Source of the DNA: CAXQZU01 sp964228555
GTDB lineage: Bacteria > Planctomycetota > PLA2 > JAEUHO01
NCBI GenBank assembly: GCA_964228555.1
Contig: CAXQZU010000030.1
Location: 1 to 64,000, forward strand
Length of the DNA stretch: 64,000 nucleotides
Direction: 5' to 3'
Part shown: in pieces, positions 9,137-19,601 of the stretch
How the letters are laid out: every line of letters begins with the position of its first letter
Position numbering within the stretch: the first letter of the stretch is position 1
Notes under the pieces: model-generated
What the model was told of the DNA's origin: nothing
What the model saw: the letters and a program-made list of their open reading frames with translations, nothing else
Databases searched by the model: none
Made by a program: the position numbers and the translations under genes

Positions 9137-9352
9137 CTAGGGCGCGCGGCCGCAGTCGCTGGCCACCTTGGCCTGCGGGTAGCGCGCGGCGCGACCCTCG
9201 ACAAGGTCGCAGGGCTGGTACCAGTCCCAGCTGTTGCAGCAGTCGGGCTGCCAGGTCCAGCAGGGGCGCTCGCAGGCCGGATCGCGGCGTCCCGCGCAGC
9301 CCCCAAGGGCCAGGGCGCCGGCAAGGGCGAGGAGCAGCAGGGCGGTGCGCAT
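9137..9352 (-). CDS. Small cysteine-rich lipoprotein (71 aa)
   Basis: A hydrophobic leader (LLLLALAGALALGGC) puts a probable lipidated cysteine at residue 19. The short mature part carries six more cysteines (27, 31, 38, 39, 48, 67) and several tryptophans, suggesting a disulfide-rich or metal-binding mini-protein. I do not recognise a family. A second small Cys-rich lipoprotein-like gene lies directly upstream at 9511-9750. Confidence 0.6.
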   Translation of the reverse strand: MRTALLLLALAGALALGGCAGRRDPACERPCWTWQPDCCNSWDWYQPCDLVEGRAARYPQAKVASDCGRAP

Positions 9353-9510
9353 GGGCAAGCCTCCAGACCGTGCCGACCGTGTCGTGCGGCCTCTCCCATC
9401 ATCGGACGGGGCGCCCGTCAGGCCAAGCCCCAGCCTCGCTGGGCACCCTGAGGCGGGCCGTGGGCCTCGGACGGCAGCCCTTGCGTCGCGCGCCGGCCCG
9501 CGGAGCCGGC

Positions 9511-9750
9511 CTAGCGAGCCGCGCAGGGGGCCTCGGGGGCCGGCGGGGTCCAGCGTTCCGGGGGGCAGGGCTGGGAGAGGCAGCGCTCGGGGCAGCCGAT
9601 GCGCGGCCCGGGCCAGCAGGCCGAGCCGCATTCCTGCCCGCAGCAGGCCCAGGGACGCGAGCCGCGGGCGCAGCCCACGGCACCGAAGGCTGCAAGGCTG
9701 GCCAGCAGGGCTGCGAGCAAGGCCAGGACGCGGGAGGTGGGTCGGCTCAT
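9511..9750 (-). CDS. Small cysteine-rich exported protein (79 aa)
   Basis: The ATG overlaps the clpS stop as ATGA. A signal-like hydrophobic segment (VLALLAALLASLAAFGAVGC) ends at Cys27, a weak lipobox. The mature part has eight more cysteines (36, 37, 41, 45, 53, 57, 62, 76) and many prolines. Its design resembles the 71-aa protein downstream, so the two may be diverged duplicates. Function unknown. Confidence 0.55.
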   Translation of the reverse strand: MSRPTSRVLALLAALLASLAAFGAVGCARGSRPWACCGQECGSACWPGPRIGCPERCLSQPCPPERWTPPAPEAPCAAR

Positions 9751-10094
9751 GCAGGCTCCATCGACGCGGCCAGCGGGAATCCATGCGGCCGCGCCAGCGA
9801 TCGTACCTGCTCGAGGTAGAGCTCGGCACGCTCCAGGCTGGTCACGGTCACCAGCGCCGAGCCGGTGTCGTGCACTTCCTGCGTCAGGCGCACCGCTTCT
9901 TGAGGCTCCTTCTGGAACAGCGTCACCAGCAGCACGATCACGAACTCGAAGGTGGTGGTGTCGTCGTCGTGCAGCAACACCTTCCAGCGCGGGGCCAGCC
10001 CGGTGCGCTGCTCGGTCCCGGCCTCGGGGACGGTCTGGGTGTCGGAGGCCGTGGACATGGGCGGCCAGCAGGCGGGTGAGGGGGCCCGGGTCAT
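9747..10094 (-). CDS. clpS: ClpS adaptor of the ClpAP/ClpCP protease
   Basis: ClpS delivers N-degron proteins to the Clp protease. The core WKVLLHDDDTTTFEFV matches the family's substrate-pocket segment, with Asp in place of the usual Asn of NDD. The later VHDTGSALVTV keeps the pocket His. The start at 10094 gives 115 aa; an in-frame ATG at 10058 would give 103 aa, closer to the usual length. A TACCAT nine bases before 10094 slightly favours the longer form. The stop overlaps the start of the Cys-rich gene, an odd partner for ClpS. Confidence 0.88.
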   Translation of the reverse strand: MTRAPSPACWPPMSTASDTQTVPEAGTEQRTGLAPRWKVLLHDDDTTTFEFVIVLLVTLFQKEPQEAVRLTQEVHDTGSALVTVTSLERAELYLEQVRSLARPHGFPLAASMEPA

Positions 10095-10103
10095 CGCGCC
10101 GCG

Positions 10104-10109
10104 ATGGTA
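10104..10109 (-). promoter_or_regulatory. Candidate -10 element TACCAT for clpS
   Basis: TACCAT on the minus strand lies nine bases before the ATG at 10094, which would leave almost no leader. Confidence 0.3.
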
Positions 10110-10166
10110 CTGGCTGCGGGGGAGCGGCGCTGTGGCTGGCGTGGGGGCGGCAGTCGCCGGGGCCGC

Positions 10167-10172
10167 TACCCT
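10167..10172 (+). promoter_or_regulatory. Candidate -10 element TACCCT of aconitase
   Basis: TACCCT lies 29 bases before the aconitase ATG. The short leader contains CCGGAG before the start, so this gene has a normal ribosome binding site. Confidence 0.4.
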
Positions 10173-10201
10173 CCTGACTGCTCGGTCCCCCGGAGCCCCG
10201 C

Positions 10202-12894
<2,693 letters not shown>

Positions 12895-12898
<4 letters not shown>

Positions 12899-13581
12899 CG
12901 GCCGGCGAGCAGGCCGGCGAGCCGGGCCAGCGCCACCTCCGTCTTCATGTCCGGCATCACGCCGGAACGGCAGCGCTCCAGCGCCTCGTCCAGCGGCACG
13001 ACCTGCACCTGGCCGGCCTGCTCCATGATGGAGCCGTCGCCGGAGGGCAGGCCCGCCCGGGAGAGGTCCACCTGCACGTGGCGGAAGTGGATCTTCTCGT
13101 CGGTGAAGCCCGGGCTGGCGAACAGCGGCCCGCCCAGCACCTGCAGGCTGGCCGGCTCCACGCGCCAGCCCACCTCCTCGGCCACCTCGATGGCACCCCG
13201 TCGCTCGATGCCGGTGGGCCCGGTGTCCTCGGGTTCCAGCAGGCCCGCCACGACCTCGCCCAGCAGCAGGAACGTGCGCGTGTCGGGCTGCGTGAAGGCC
13301 TTGCGCTGCCGCAGCCAGACCGGCGGCCGCAGGTTCTCCCGCAACACGACGTGCACGCGGCCCGCGCCATCGCGGCCCCACACGGCCACCGCGACCGCGT
13401 CGGGCCGCGCGCGCGAGACGAGGTCGCAGGGGTAGGGGGCGCTGCGCGTGCCGTCCTCCAGCAGGTTCACGAGCACGAGGCGCTGCAGGTGGAGGAAGCC
13501 CTCGTCGGGCCGGCGCGTGGTCGCTTCGTCGCGCAGCACCTCGATGTCGCGCAGCGCGGGCCGTCGGGGGGGCTGGCTCAC
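12895..13581 (-). CDS. NUDIX hydrolase-like protein
   Basis: This 228-aa protein starts at a GTG whose GTGA overlaps the stop of the radical-SAM gene. It resembles the ADP-ribose/UDP-sugar pyrophosphatase branch: GEVVAGLLEPEDTG, then IEVAEEVGW as a degenerate Nudix box with the paired acidic residues kept but the Arg before the first Glu replaced. Late-branch motifs such as FASPGFTDEKIHF are present. It probably hydrolyses a nucleoside diphosphate linked to a small group; the substrate is unknown. It is the last gene of a three-gene operon with a radical-SAM enzyme and an oxidoreductase. Confidence 0.85.
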
Positions 13582-14816
13582 AGGAAGGCATCCTCCTCGG
13601 GCAGGGCCTGCGGCGTGCCCAGCTCGCGTGGGTCCTCGATGGCGCGCTCCAGCCACCAGTTGGTGGCGTGGTAGAGGCAGGTCACCTCGCGGCACTCGGT
13701 CGAGGCGTCGAAGCGCTGCAGGATCGCCTGCGTGGCCCCGGCCGTGGCCGCGGCCTGCGCGGGGGTGGCGTAGGCCTCCCGGCCCGCGATGCGCGCCTTG
13801 TCCACGCCGCGGTGGGCGGGGCAGTTCCACAGCCCCAGCGGCGACAGCACCTGCCGCAGGGCCTGCATGTGGCAGGTGCTGGGCTGGCGCGTCCAGTCCT
13901 GCCAGGTGCCCGCGCGCAGCAGGCGCAGGTTGGTGCTCTCCACCACGCGGAAGCCCGCGTCCTCGAGGCCGCGGGCCGCCTTGAGGCCCTCGTCGATGCG
14001 GCCCAGCAGCCTGGCGTGCGCCTCGCGCGCCTGCGAGGGGTCCATCACCTCGGCGCCGCCGTCGGCCCGCGCGAGCCAGGGCTTGAAGGAGATGTAGTGG
14101 AAGCCGCTGTCCCGGGCGAGGCGCGCCGCGGCCTCCATCTCGTGCAGGTTCTCCACGAGGGGCACGCCGGGCGCCCGCTGCGCGCCGTGCCACGTGATGA
14201 TGAAGGAGAAGCCCACGCGCAACGCGGGGCTGGCGGCGCGCAGGGGGGCGATGCCCGCGCAGATCTGCTCGAGCGAGACCGGCTTCTTGGGACGGTGCAT
14301 GGCCTGGAAGGTGGCGTCGGTGCCGCTGTCCAGCGACAGCCGCACCCAGTCCCCCGGGGCGAAGGCACCGGCCACCTCCGTGATGCGGTCGTTGCGGCTG
14401 CCGTTGCTGACCACGGCCACCTGCAAGCCCAGCGCCTTGAGGTGGCGCACGGCGTCCCCGAAGCCCGGGTACACGGTCGGCTCGCCGCCGCCGATCAGGA
14501 TGACGCTGCGCAGGCCCCGCCCGGCCATCTGCGCCAGCGAGGCCTTGAGCGCATCGTGCGCATGGGCCACGCCGCTGTTGAGCGTGTCGAAGTCGATGCA
14601 GTGGTCGCAGGCGTAGTTGCACGCCGTCGTGAGGTCGAGGTTGATGGACAGCGGGGCCCAGGCCGGCATGGCCGGCGGCGGGTTGCCGGCGGCGCGTGCA
14701 GCGCGGGCGGACCGCTGCCAGTCCACGTACTCGCGGACGCGGGCGTGCAACGCGGGCTGGCGCAGCTTGCCGACGAAGTCGTGCACGGGCGCCGTGGGGC
14801 CGGGCAGGTCGCTCAC
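13578..14816 (-). CDS. Radical SAM protein
   Basis: This 412-aa protein carries CNYACDHC (Cys66, Cys70, Cys73), the CxxxCxxC motif that binds the [4Fe-4S] cluster used to cleave S-adenosylmethionine, and the downstream GGGEPT motif. The C-terminal third has additional cysteines (TCHMQ, NCPAH, ECREVTC) that could hold an auxiliary cluster. The GTG start overlaps the oxidoreductase stop (GTGA), and its own stop overlaps the NUDIX start. I cannot name the substrate. The neighbours suggest modification of a sugar- or nucleotide-like molecule, which is inference. Confidence 0.88.
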   Translation of the reverse strand: MSDLPGPTAPVHDFVGKLRQPALHARVREYVDWQRSARAARAAGNPPPAMPAWAPLSINLDLTTACNYACDHCIDFDTLNSGVAHAHDALKASLAQMAGRGLRSVILIGGGEPTVYPGFGDAVRHLKALGLQVAVVSNGSRNDRITEVAGAFAPGDWVRLSLDSGTDATFQAMHRPKKPVSLEQICAGIAPLRAASPALRVGFSFIITWHGAQRAPGVPLVENLHEMEAAARLARDSGFHYISFKPWLARADGGAEVMDPSQAREAHARLLGRIDEGLKAARGLEDAGFRVVESTNLRLLRAGTWQDWTRQPSTCHMQALRQVLSPLGLWNCPAHRGVDKARIAGREAYATPAQAAATAGATQAILQRFDASTECREVTCLYHATNWWLERAIEDPRELGTPQALPEEDAFL

Positions 14817-15808
14817 GGGTAGGGGATCTCCGTCACCGGCAAGGCGGGCAGGGCCGCGGCAAGCTCCAGCAGGTGGGCCACGCCGTGGGTCGCAGAGGGA
14901 TCGACGCGGGGCGGCTCGCCCTCGGCCAGCGCGCGCACGAAGCGTGCGGCCAGCGACGCGTAGGGGTCGGGCAGCGCCACCCGGCGTTCCCCGTGCACCA
15001 GCTCCATCGCGTAGTGCTCGCCGACCTCCCGGCGGGCCCAGCAGCCGTCCACGGCCCACGCGAGGCGTCGCGGCGAGGCACCGCCCTGCTCGAGGCGCAC
15101 CTCCACCTCCAGCCGTCGCTCGCCGGCCACGTGGACCCAGGCCAGCGTGCCTGCACGGCCCTCCTCGTCGGCCCATGCTCCGCGCACGTCCTGCAGGCGC
15201 GGGCGGTCGTCCGGGCACAGGGCGTAGGCGAGGCTGAGCGCGTGCGGCAGGCTGTCGGGCACCATCTCGGGCCCGCGGGAGGGAGGCGAGAGATGCACCT
15301 CCAGGCGGCGCGCCGAGCCGAGCTCCAGCCCGGGATGGAGGCGCACGAGGGCCTCCAAGGCCATGGGCCACTGGGCCAGCACCCACAGGTGCCGGCCTCG
15401 CTGCTGGCAGCGGCGCGCGGCAGCCGCGGCGACGCTGGCCGCGTCGCTGCCACCCCACACCAACGGCTTCTCGCACAGCACGTGCAGGCCGCGGCCCACG
15501 CCCCAGCGCAGCCACGGGGCATGCACCTCGTGGGGCGCGGCAATCACCAGCCCATGCAGGTCGGGCAGGCGCTCCACGTCGTCGCTGTGCGCGAGCGGCA
15601 CCGGGCGGTGGCCCAGCGCGGCCTCGAGCTCGGCGGCCGCCCGCTGCGCGGTGGCCAGCCGGCTGCCCACGACGGCCACGATCTCTGCACCCGCCGCGGC
15701 CAGGTGGCGCGCGAGGTAGGCGCCCAGCCCGTGGCGCTGCTGGCGCGCGCCCACCACGACCAGGCGCGGTCGGCGGGAGGCCGGACGGTGGGGGCTGTCG
15801 GTGCGCAC
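14813..15808 (-). CDS. Gfo/Idh/MocA-like oxidoreductase
   Basis: This 331-aa protein has an N-terminal Rossmann-like region (RLVVVGARQQRHGLGAYLA) followed by VIAAPHEVHAPW and the family hallmark CEKPLVW (EKP at 113-115). Members use NAD(P) to oxidise or reduce sugars and related compounds. The nucleotide loop departs from the usual GxGxxG, so cofactor binding may be unusual. GTG at 15808 is the most upstream sensible start. It leads the operon with the radical-SAM and NUDIX genes and is divergent from the thioredoxin-like gene. Confidence 0.82.
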   Translation of the reverse strand: MRTDSPHRPASRRPRLVVVGARQQRHGLGAYLARHLAAAGAEIVAVVGSRLATAQRAAAELEAALGHRPVPLAHSDDVERLPDLHGLVIAAPHEVHAPWLRWGVGRGLHVLCEKPLVWGGSDAASVAAAAARRCQQRGRHLWVLAQWPMALEALVRLHPGLELGSARRLEVHLSPPSRGPEMVPDSLPHALSLAYALCPDDRPRLQDVRGAWADEEGRAGTLAWVHVAGERRLEVEVRLEQGGASPRRLAWAVDGCWARREVGEHYAMELVHGERRVALPDPYASLAARFVRALAEGEPPRVDPSATHGVAHLLELAAALPALPVTEIPYP

Positions 15809-15871
15809 GCTTCCAGCATGGTCGCCCGGCGGCTGCGCGGCAACGCTTCCCCGGCGGGGTGAGCGTGTGGC

Positions 15872-15877
15872 TAGACT
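15872..15877 (+). promoter_or_regulatory. Candidate -10 element TAGACT
   Basis: TAGACT lies 30 bases before the ATG at 15908, and the short leader contains GGGAGG as a ribosome binding site. It sits in the divergent gap between this gene and the oxidoreductase operon. Confidence 0.45.
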
Positions 15878-15907
15878 CCCCACCGGGTCCATCCCCGGGA
15901 GGCCACC

Positions 15908-17470
15908 ATGTCGCGTCGACTCATCGTGCGGATCGCGCCCTTGCTGCTCGTCATGGCGGCCGCGCGGCCGGCTCGTGCCGACGAGGCCCCGACGCCGGCC
16001 GCACCGCCTTCCGTGCCGCCTGCGGCTCCGCCCGCGGCGCCTGGCCTGCCGCCGGCGCCCAAGGCGCCTGCGCCGCTGCCGGCAGCCGAGGCAGGGCCCG
16101 AGGCCGCCTGGCGCGCCCTGCAGGAGCGCATGGGGGATCCCACCCAGCGTCGCGGCAGCGCCTTGAGCGACGCGGCCACGGCGTGGCTGGGCTCCTGGCA
16201 GGCGCTGGGGCGCACGCCCACGGCCACCGAGCAGTACTGGCTGGGCTTGATGCTGCAGGCGGCGCGCCGCTCGCCCGAGTCGCTCTCCGCCTTCGCGGCG
16301 GCCTCGGGAGGGAAGGACGTGGAGCCCGGCTTGCGGGTGCAGGCGCTCACGCTGTGGGCCGGCATGCTGCGCAGCCTTGCTCGCGAGGGTGCCCTGCCCT
16401 CGACCGAGGCCGAGGTGGCCCTGCTGCAGCTGCAGGAGCGCCTGCCCCTGGCCAAGGATGCCCAGCCCGCTACGCGTGCGGCCCTGCTGATGGCGCGCGC
16501 TGCCCTGGAGGCGCGACTGGGAAGCACGGCGCAGGCCATCGCCTCGCTGGTGGCCGCGGCGGGGCTGGAGGCCTCGCAGGCGGTGCCCGTGGCGCAGGAC
16601 GTGGTGCGCATGCTGCTGGAGTCGTGCGAGCGGCTCGAGCAGGTGCCGCCAGCCCGCGAGGCGGCGGCGAAGGCGCTGGCCTCGCTGGGCGTCGCGCAGG
16701 AGGCCGCGGTCACGCGCGCGCGGGAGGCGGTGGCCACGGCAGGCGAGGGCCGGGGCAAGGCAGGCGCCCAGCGCGCCCTGGCGGCTGCCCTCGCCGGCCT
16801 GGAGGCGATCCGCAACGCCCGGCGCCCGCTCGACCTGCTGGGCGAGACGGCCGCGGAGTGGACGCTGGTGCGGGCCTACGGCAAGGGCAAGCAACTCGCG
16901 GACTGGCGTGGCAAGGTCGTGGTGCTGGACTTCTGGGCCACATGGTGTCCTTGGTGCATCCGCTCCTTTCCCGCCTTGCGCGACCTGCTGCGCGACTACG
17001 CCGGGCAAGACCTGGCGGTGGTGGGCGTGACGGCCAGCGGCGCCAGCGTGTTCGAGCAGCGCTACGACCTCGACGATGACCTCAAGGCCAAGGCCGGCGG
17101 GAACCCTGCCCCCGTGGCCAAGCGCCCCGCGAAGCCGCCGGAGCCGGGCGCGGGCGCACCCGCGGAGGAACGGACGTCCTACCCTGCACGCCTCGCGGCC
17201 TACGAGGAGGCGCTGGCGCTGTTCAAGGGACGCGAGCAGGAGGCCATCGCCGCCTTCATCGCCAATCACGGCCTGGCCTGGGACGTGGTGCTGGTGGACG
17301 AGGGCGATCCCGCGCCCAAGTACGCACTGCGCGGGTGGCCGCACTGCGTGGTGCTGGACCGGCAGGGCCGCATCCGCCACTTCAAGGCCGGGGCGCTGCT
17401 GCGGGACAAGCCCGAGGGCGTGGCTGCCTTGCGCGCCGTGATCGACCGCCTGCTGGCCGAGCCGCGCTGA
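15908..17470 (+). CDS. Exported TlpA-like thioredoxin-fold protein
   Basis: This 520-aa protein begins with a signal peptide (cleavage near ARPARA, residue 25) and an Ala/Pro-rich linker. A helical repeat region covers about residues 60-300. The C-terminal domain (from about 310) is thioredoxin-like with VVVLDFWATWCPWCIRSFP, giving the redox pair Cys347/Cys350. A charged Lys/Pro/Glu-rich insertion splits the fold after GVTASG. It probably reduces or isomerises disulfides outside the cytoplasm. The helical front part is unusual for TlpA and may dock partners. Confidence 0.85.
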   Translation: MSRRLIVRIAPLLLVMAAARPARADEAPTPAAPPSVPPAAPPAAPGLPPAPKAPAPLPAAEAGPEAAWRALQERMGDPTQRRGSALSDAATAWLGSWQALGRTPTATEQYWLGLMLQAARRSPESLSAFAAASGGKDVEPGLRVQALTLWAGMLRSLAREGALPSTEAEVALLQLQERLPLAKDAQPATRAALLMARAALEARLGSTAQAIASLVAAAGLEASQAVPVAQDVVRMLLESCERLEQVPPAREAAAKALASLGVAQEAAVTRAREAVATAGEGRGKAGAQRALAAALAGLEAIRNARRPLDLLGETAAEWTLVRAYGKGKQLADWRGKVVVLDFWATWCPWCIRSFPALRDLLRDYAGQDLAVVGVTASGASVFEQRYDLDDDLKAKAGGNPAPVAKRPAKPPEPGAGAPAEERTSYPARLAAYEEALALFKGREQEAIAAFIANHGLAWDVVLVDEGDPAPKYALRGWPHCVVLDRQGRIRHFKAGALLRDKPEGVAALRAVIDRLLAEPR

Positions 17471-17482
17471 CACGCGCAGGGG

Positions 17483-17510
17483 TTGTGGCGGCCTGCGGGC
17501 GTGCTAGGGT
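17483..17510 (+). promoter_or_regulatory. Promoter of ssrA
   Basis: TTGTGG at 17483-17488 and TAGGGT at 17505-17510 are separated by 16 bases, a sigma-70-type layout. The mature tmRNA begins about 37 bases after the -10 element, leaving a short leader for RNase P to remove. Confidence 0.55.
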
Positions 17511-17546
17511 GCTTGGGCGCTCGCGAGGGCGCGATCTTTCTCATCT

Positions 17547-17900
17547 GGGGGCGAACGGATTCGACCGGATGCTCGGCATCCTGGTTGGCGCGCTGGGGAC
17601 CCATGCTGACCCCGTCAACACCTGCGTGGAACCGATAGTTGCCAACAACAACTACGCTCTGGCGGCCTAACTAGGCCGACCCGGCCCTCCCCGGCTGCCC
17701 GGACTGGGGAAGAGGCCGTCATCCCCGGGCTGGCTCTCCCGACGCCGCAGGTCGGCGGGAGGGCAAGACACTACCTGCTGGTCCCTGAGCCAGCCTGTCG
17801 CGGGCGGGCCAGAGGACGAGACCAAGTCCAGCGACTACGCGCGTAGAAGGCCTTGGTGTCACGTCTCGGGACGGGGGGTCGATTCCCCCCGCCTCCACCA
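17547..17900 (+). ncRNA. ssrA: Transfer-messenger RNA (tmRNA)
   Basis: tmRNA rescues stalled ribosomes with SmpB. The 5' end GGGGGCG pairs with CGCCTCC before the encoded ACCA end, including the G-U third pair that marks alanine-accepting RNAs. The T-arm with GGTCGATTC is near the 3' end. The resume codon is GCC at 17641, after GATAGTT. The tag reads ANNNYALAA and stops at TAA (17668-17670), so it has nine residues. It faces smpB across a long hairpin, and the two genes converge. Confidence 0.97.
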
Positions 17901-17904
17901 TCCA

Positions 17905-17943
17905 CGCGCGCGTGCGCGGCCCTGCGGGCTGCGCACGCGCGCG
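17905..17943. terminator. Hairpin shared by ssrA and smpB
   Basis: An 18-bp stem (one G-T pair) closes on a three-base TGC loop, beginning four bases after the encoded CCA of ssrA. It lacks a T run, which is common in very GC-rich genomes. Its place between convergent genes suggests a two-way terminator. Confidence 0.7.
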
Positions 17944-17987
17944 GGACCTGCGCCGGCGGGGCCATGCGCGGGCTGCGGCGCCTGCGT

Positions 17988-18536
17988 TCAGTCCTCGCGC
18001 CCTCGCCCGCGGCCCTGGCGGCCTTGCGCGTTGCGCATCTGCTTGCGCGCGTCCTTCTCCTTCTCGGCCTCGCGCTTGTCGCCCTTGCGCCGCGCCACGC
18101 CCAGCCCCAGCTCCACCTTCACGCGGTGGCCCAGGAAGTAGAGCGCCAGCGGCACCAAGGTGCGCCGGCCCTGCTGCAGCAGGCCCTGCAGCTTGGTGGC
18201 CTCGCGGCGGTGGACGAGGCACTTGCGCCGGCGCAGCGGCTCGTGGTTGTGGTAGGAGGCCTGCGGCAGAGGCGGGATGTGCATGCGCTCCAGCCACAGC
18301 TCCTCGCCCTCGAAGTGCGCATAGCCCTCCGCCAGGCTGGCCCCGTTGCCGCGCAACGACTTCACCTCGCTGCCCACCAGCACCAGCCCCGCCTCCAGCG
18401 TGCGCTCGATCTCGTAGTCGTGCCGCGCGCGCCGGTTGGAGGCGATGAGCTGTCGCGGCAGGTCGGCCTTGCGGCCCGAGGGGGCAGGCCCCTTGGAGCC
18501 CGGGCCCGTCGGGCGCGGTCCGTGGTTCTTCGGCAC
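17988..18536 (-). CDS. smpB: SsrA-binding protein SmpB
   Basis: This 182-aa partner of tmRNA carries the OB-fold signatures NRRARHDYEIERT, GLVLVGSEVKSLR and ASLAEGYAHF, followed by the basic C-terminal tail (ARRKGDKREAEKEKDARKQM) that enters the ribosomal mRNA channel. Both the N- and C-termini are extended with basic or Pro/Gly residues compared with the usual 150-160 aa. The start is GTG at 18536, six bases after a TAGCAT -10 element. Confidence 0.97.
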   Translation of the reverse strand: MPKNHGPRPTGPGSKGPAPSGRKADLPRQLIASNRRARHDYEIERTLEAGLVLVGSEVKSLRGNGASLAEGYAHFEGEELWLERMHIPPLPQASYHNHEPLRRRKCLVHRREATKLQGLLQQGRRTLVPLALYFLGHRVKVELGLGVARRKGDKREAEKEKDARKQMRNAQGRQGRGRGRED

Positions 18537-18542
18537 GCTGCC

Positions 18543-18548
18543 ATGCTA
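18543..18548 (-). promoter_or_regulatory. -10 element TAGCAT of a probable leaderless smpB
   Basis: TAGCAT on the minus strand is followed by six bases (GGCAGC) and then the GTG start of smpB, with no room for a ribosome binding site. Confidence 0.5.
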
Positions 18549-18569
18549 CGGCGCGTAGAACGGGGCCCC

Positions 18570-19601
18570 ATGGTCCGACCGCGTGCCGCGCGTGCAGCCG
18601 CCTTGCTGCTGGCCGCGGCTGCGGGCCTCTCGGCCTGCCGGCACGCCGGGCTGGAGCCGCCTGCCGCGGCGGCTGCCGCTGCCCGGCGCAGCGCGGGCCC
18701 GCGCCTGCCGCGGGGCCCCGACCCGGCCCGTCTTGGCCTGCAGCAGGTGCTGCCCGGGGTGTGGGTGCCTGGCCCCGACGCGCCCCACTGGGGCGTCGGG
18801 GGAGAGGGCCTGCTGCCACCGCGCGGCGCACCCTCGGGTGCCGGGGTGCTGCTGCGCAGCGCCCACGTGCAGGTGGAGACGGACCTGCCCGCGCGCGAGG
18901 CCCTGCCTTGGCTGCGCCTGGCGCAGGGCTTCGTCGAAGACCTCGTGTCGGCGTGGGGCGAGGCGCTGGACCTGCGCCTGCCGGCTGCGCCGCTCGTGGT
19001 GGAGGTGCACGCGGGGCGCGCCGGCCTCGAGGCGGCGTTGGCTCGCTGGGGGGCTGCCGCGGGCGGCGTGCACGCGTGGTACGACCGTGGCCTCGCGCGC
19101 GTGATGCTCTCGGCAGAGGCGCCGGGCGCGGGCGCGATGCCGTGGCAGGCCGACCTGCGCCACGAGCTGGTGCACGCGGTGCTGGACCTCGCCTCGCCGG
19201 ACGCTCCGCCGCTGGCGCAGGCCTCGCGGCACGGCTGGGGCTGGCTGTGGGAGGGCGTGGCCTTGCGCGCCGAGGACGGCGTGCCGGCGACCGGCGGACC
19301 CGCGTTGCGCCTGCGCCTGGAGCGCGCCCGGCAGCGCGCTCGCCGCGACGGCGCGCTGCCCTTGCAGGCCCTCGTGGGCCTGCCCCTCGGGGCCTGGGAA
19401 GGGCAGCACTACGACCTCTGCGCGGCCTGGATGGCCAGCCTGCAGGCCGACCCGGGCTGGCGCCTGGGGGAGGCCGGGCTGCTGCGCGCCCTGCTGCGCG
19501 GCGACCTGGCCTGCTTCGATGCGCAGCGGGCCTTCGGGCGCACGCTGGACGCGGAGCAGGCGCGCTTCGAGGCCTGGCTGGCCCTGGAGGGCGCGCGATG
19601 A
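18570..19601 (+). CDS. Lipoprotein metallopeptidase-like protein
   Basis: This 343-aa protein has a lipoprotein leader ending in LSAC. Its centre has HELVH (His198, Glu199, His202) and, 26 residues on, an LWEGVALRAED segment with Glu228, the HExxH-plus-Glu arrangement of gluzincin-type zinc peptidases. Another in-frame ATG at 18543 would put nine residues before the leader, so 18570 is preferred. It overlaps the start of rlmI by ATGA. It may be a surface protease; its substrate is unknown. Confidence 0.75.
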   Translation: MVRPRAARAAALLLAAAAGLSACRHAGLEPPAAAAAAARRSAGPRLPRGPDPARLGLQQVLPGVWVPGPDAPHWGVGGEGLLPPRGAPSGAGVLLRSAHVQVETDLPAREALPWLRLAQGFVEDLVSAWGEALDLRLPAAPLVVEVHAGRAGLEAALARWGAAAGGVHAWYDRGLARVMLSAEAPGAGAMPWQADLRHELVHAVLDLASPDAPPLAQASRHGWGWLWEGVALRAEDGVPATGGPALRLRLERARQRARRDGALPLQALVGLPLGAWEGQHYDLCAAWMASLQADPGWRLGEAGLLRALLRGDLACFDAQRAFGRTLDAEQARFEAWLALEGAR

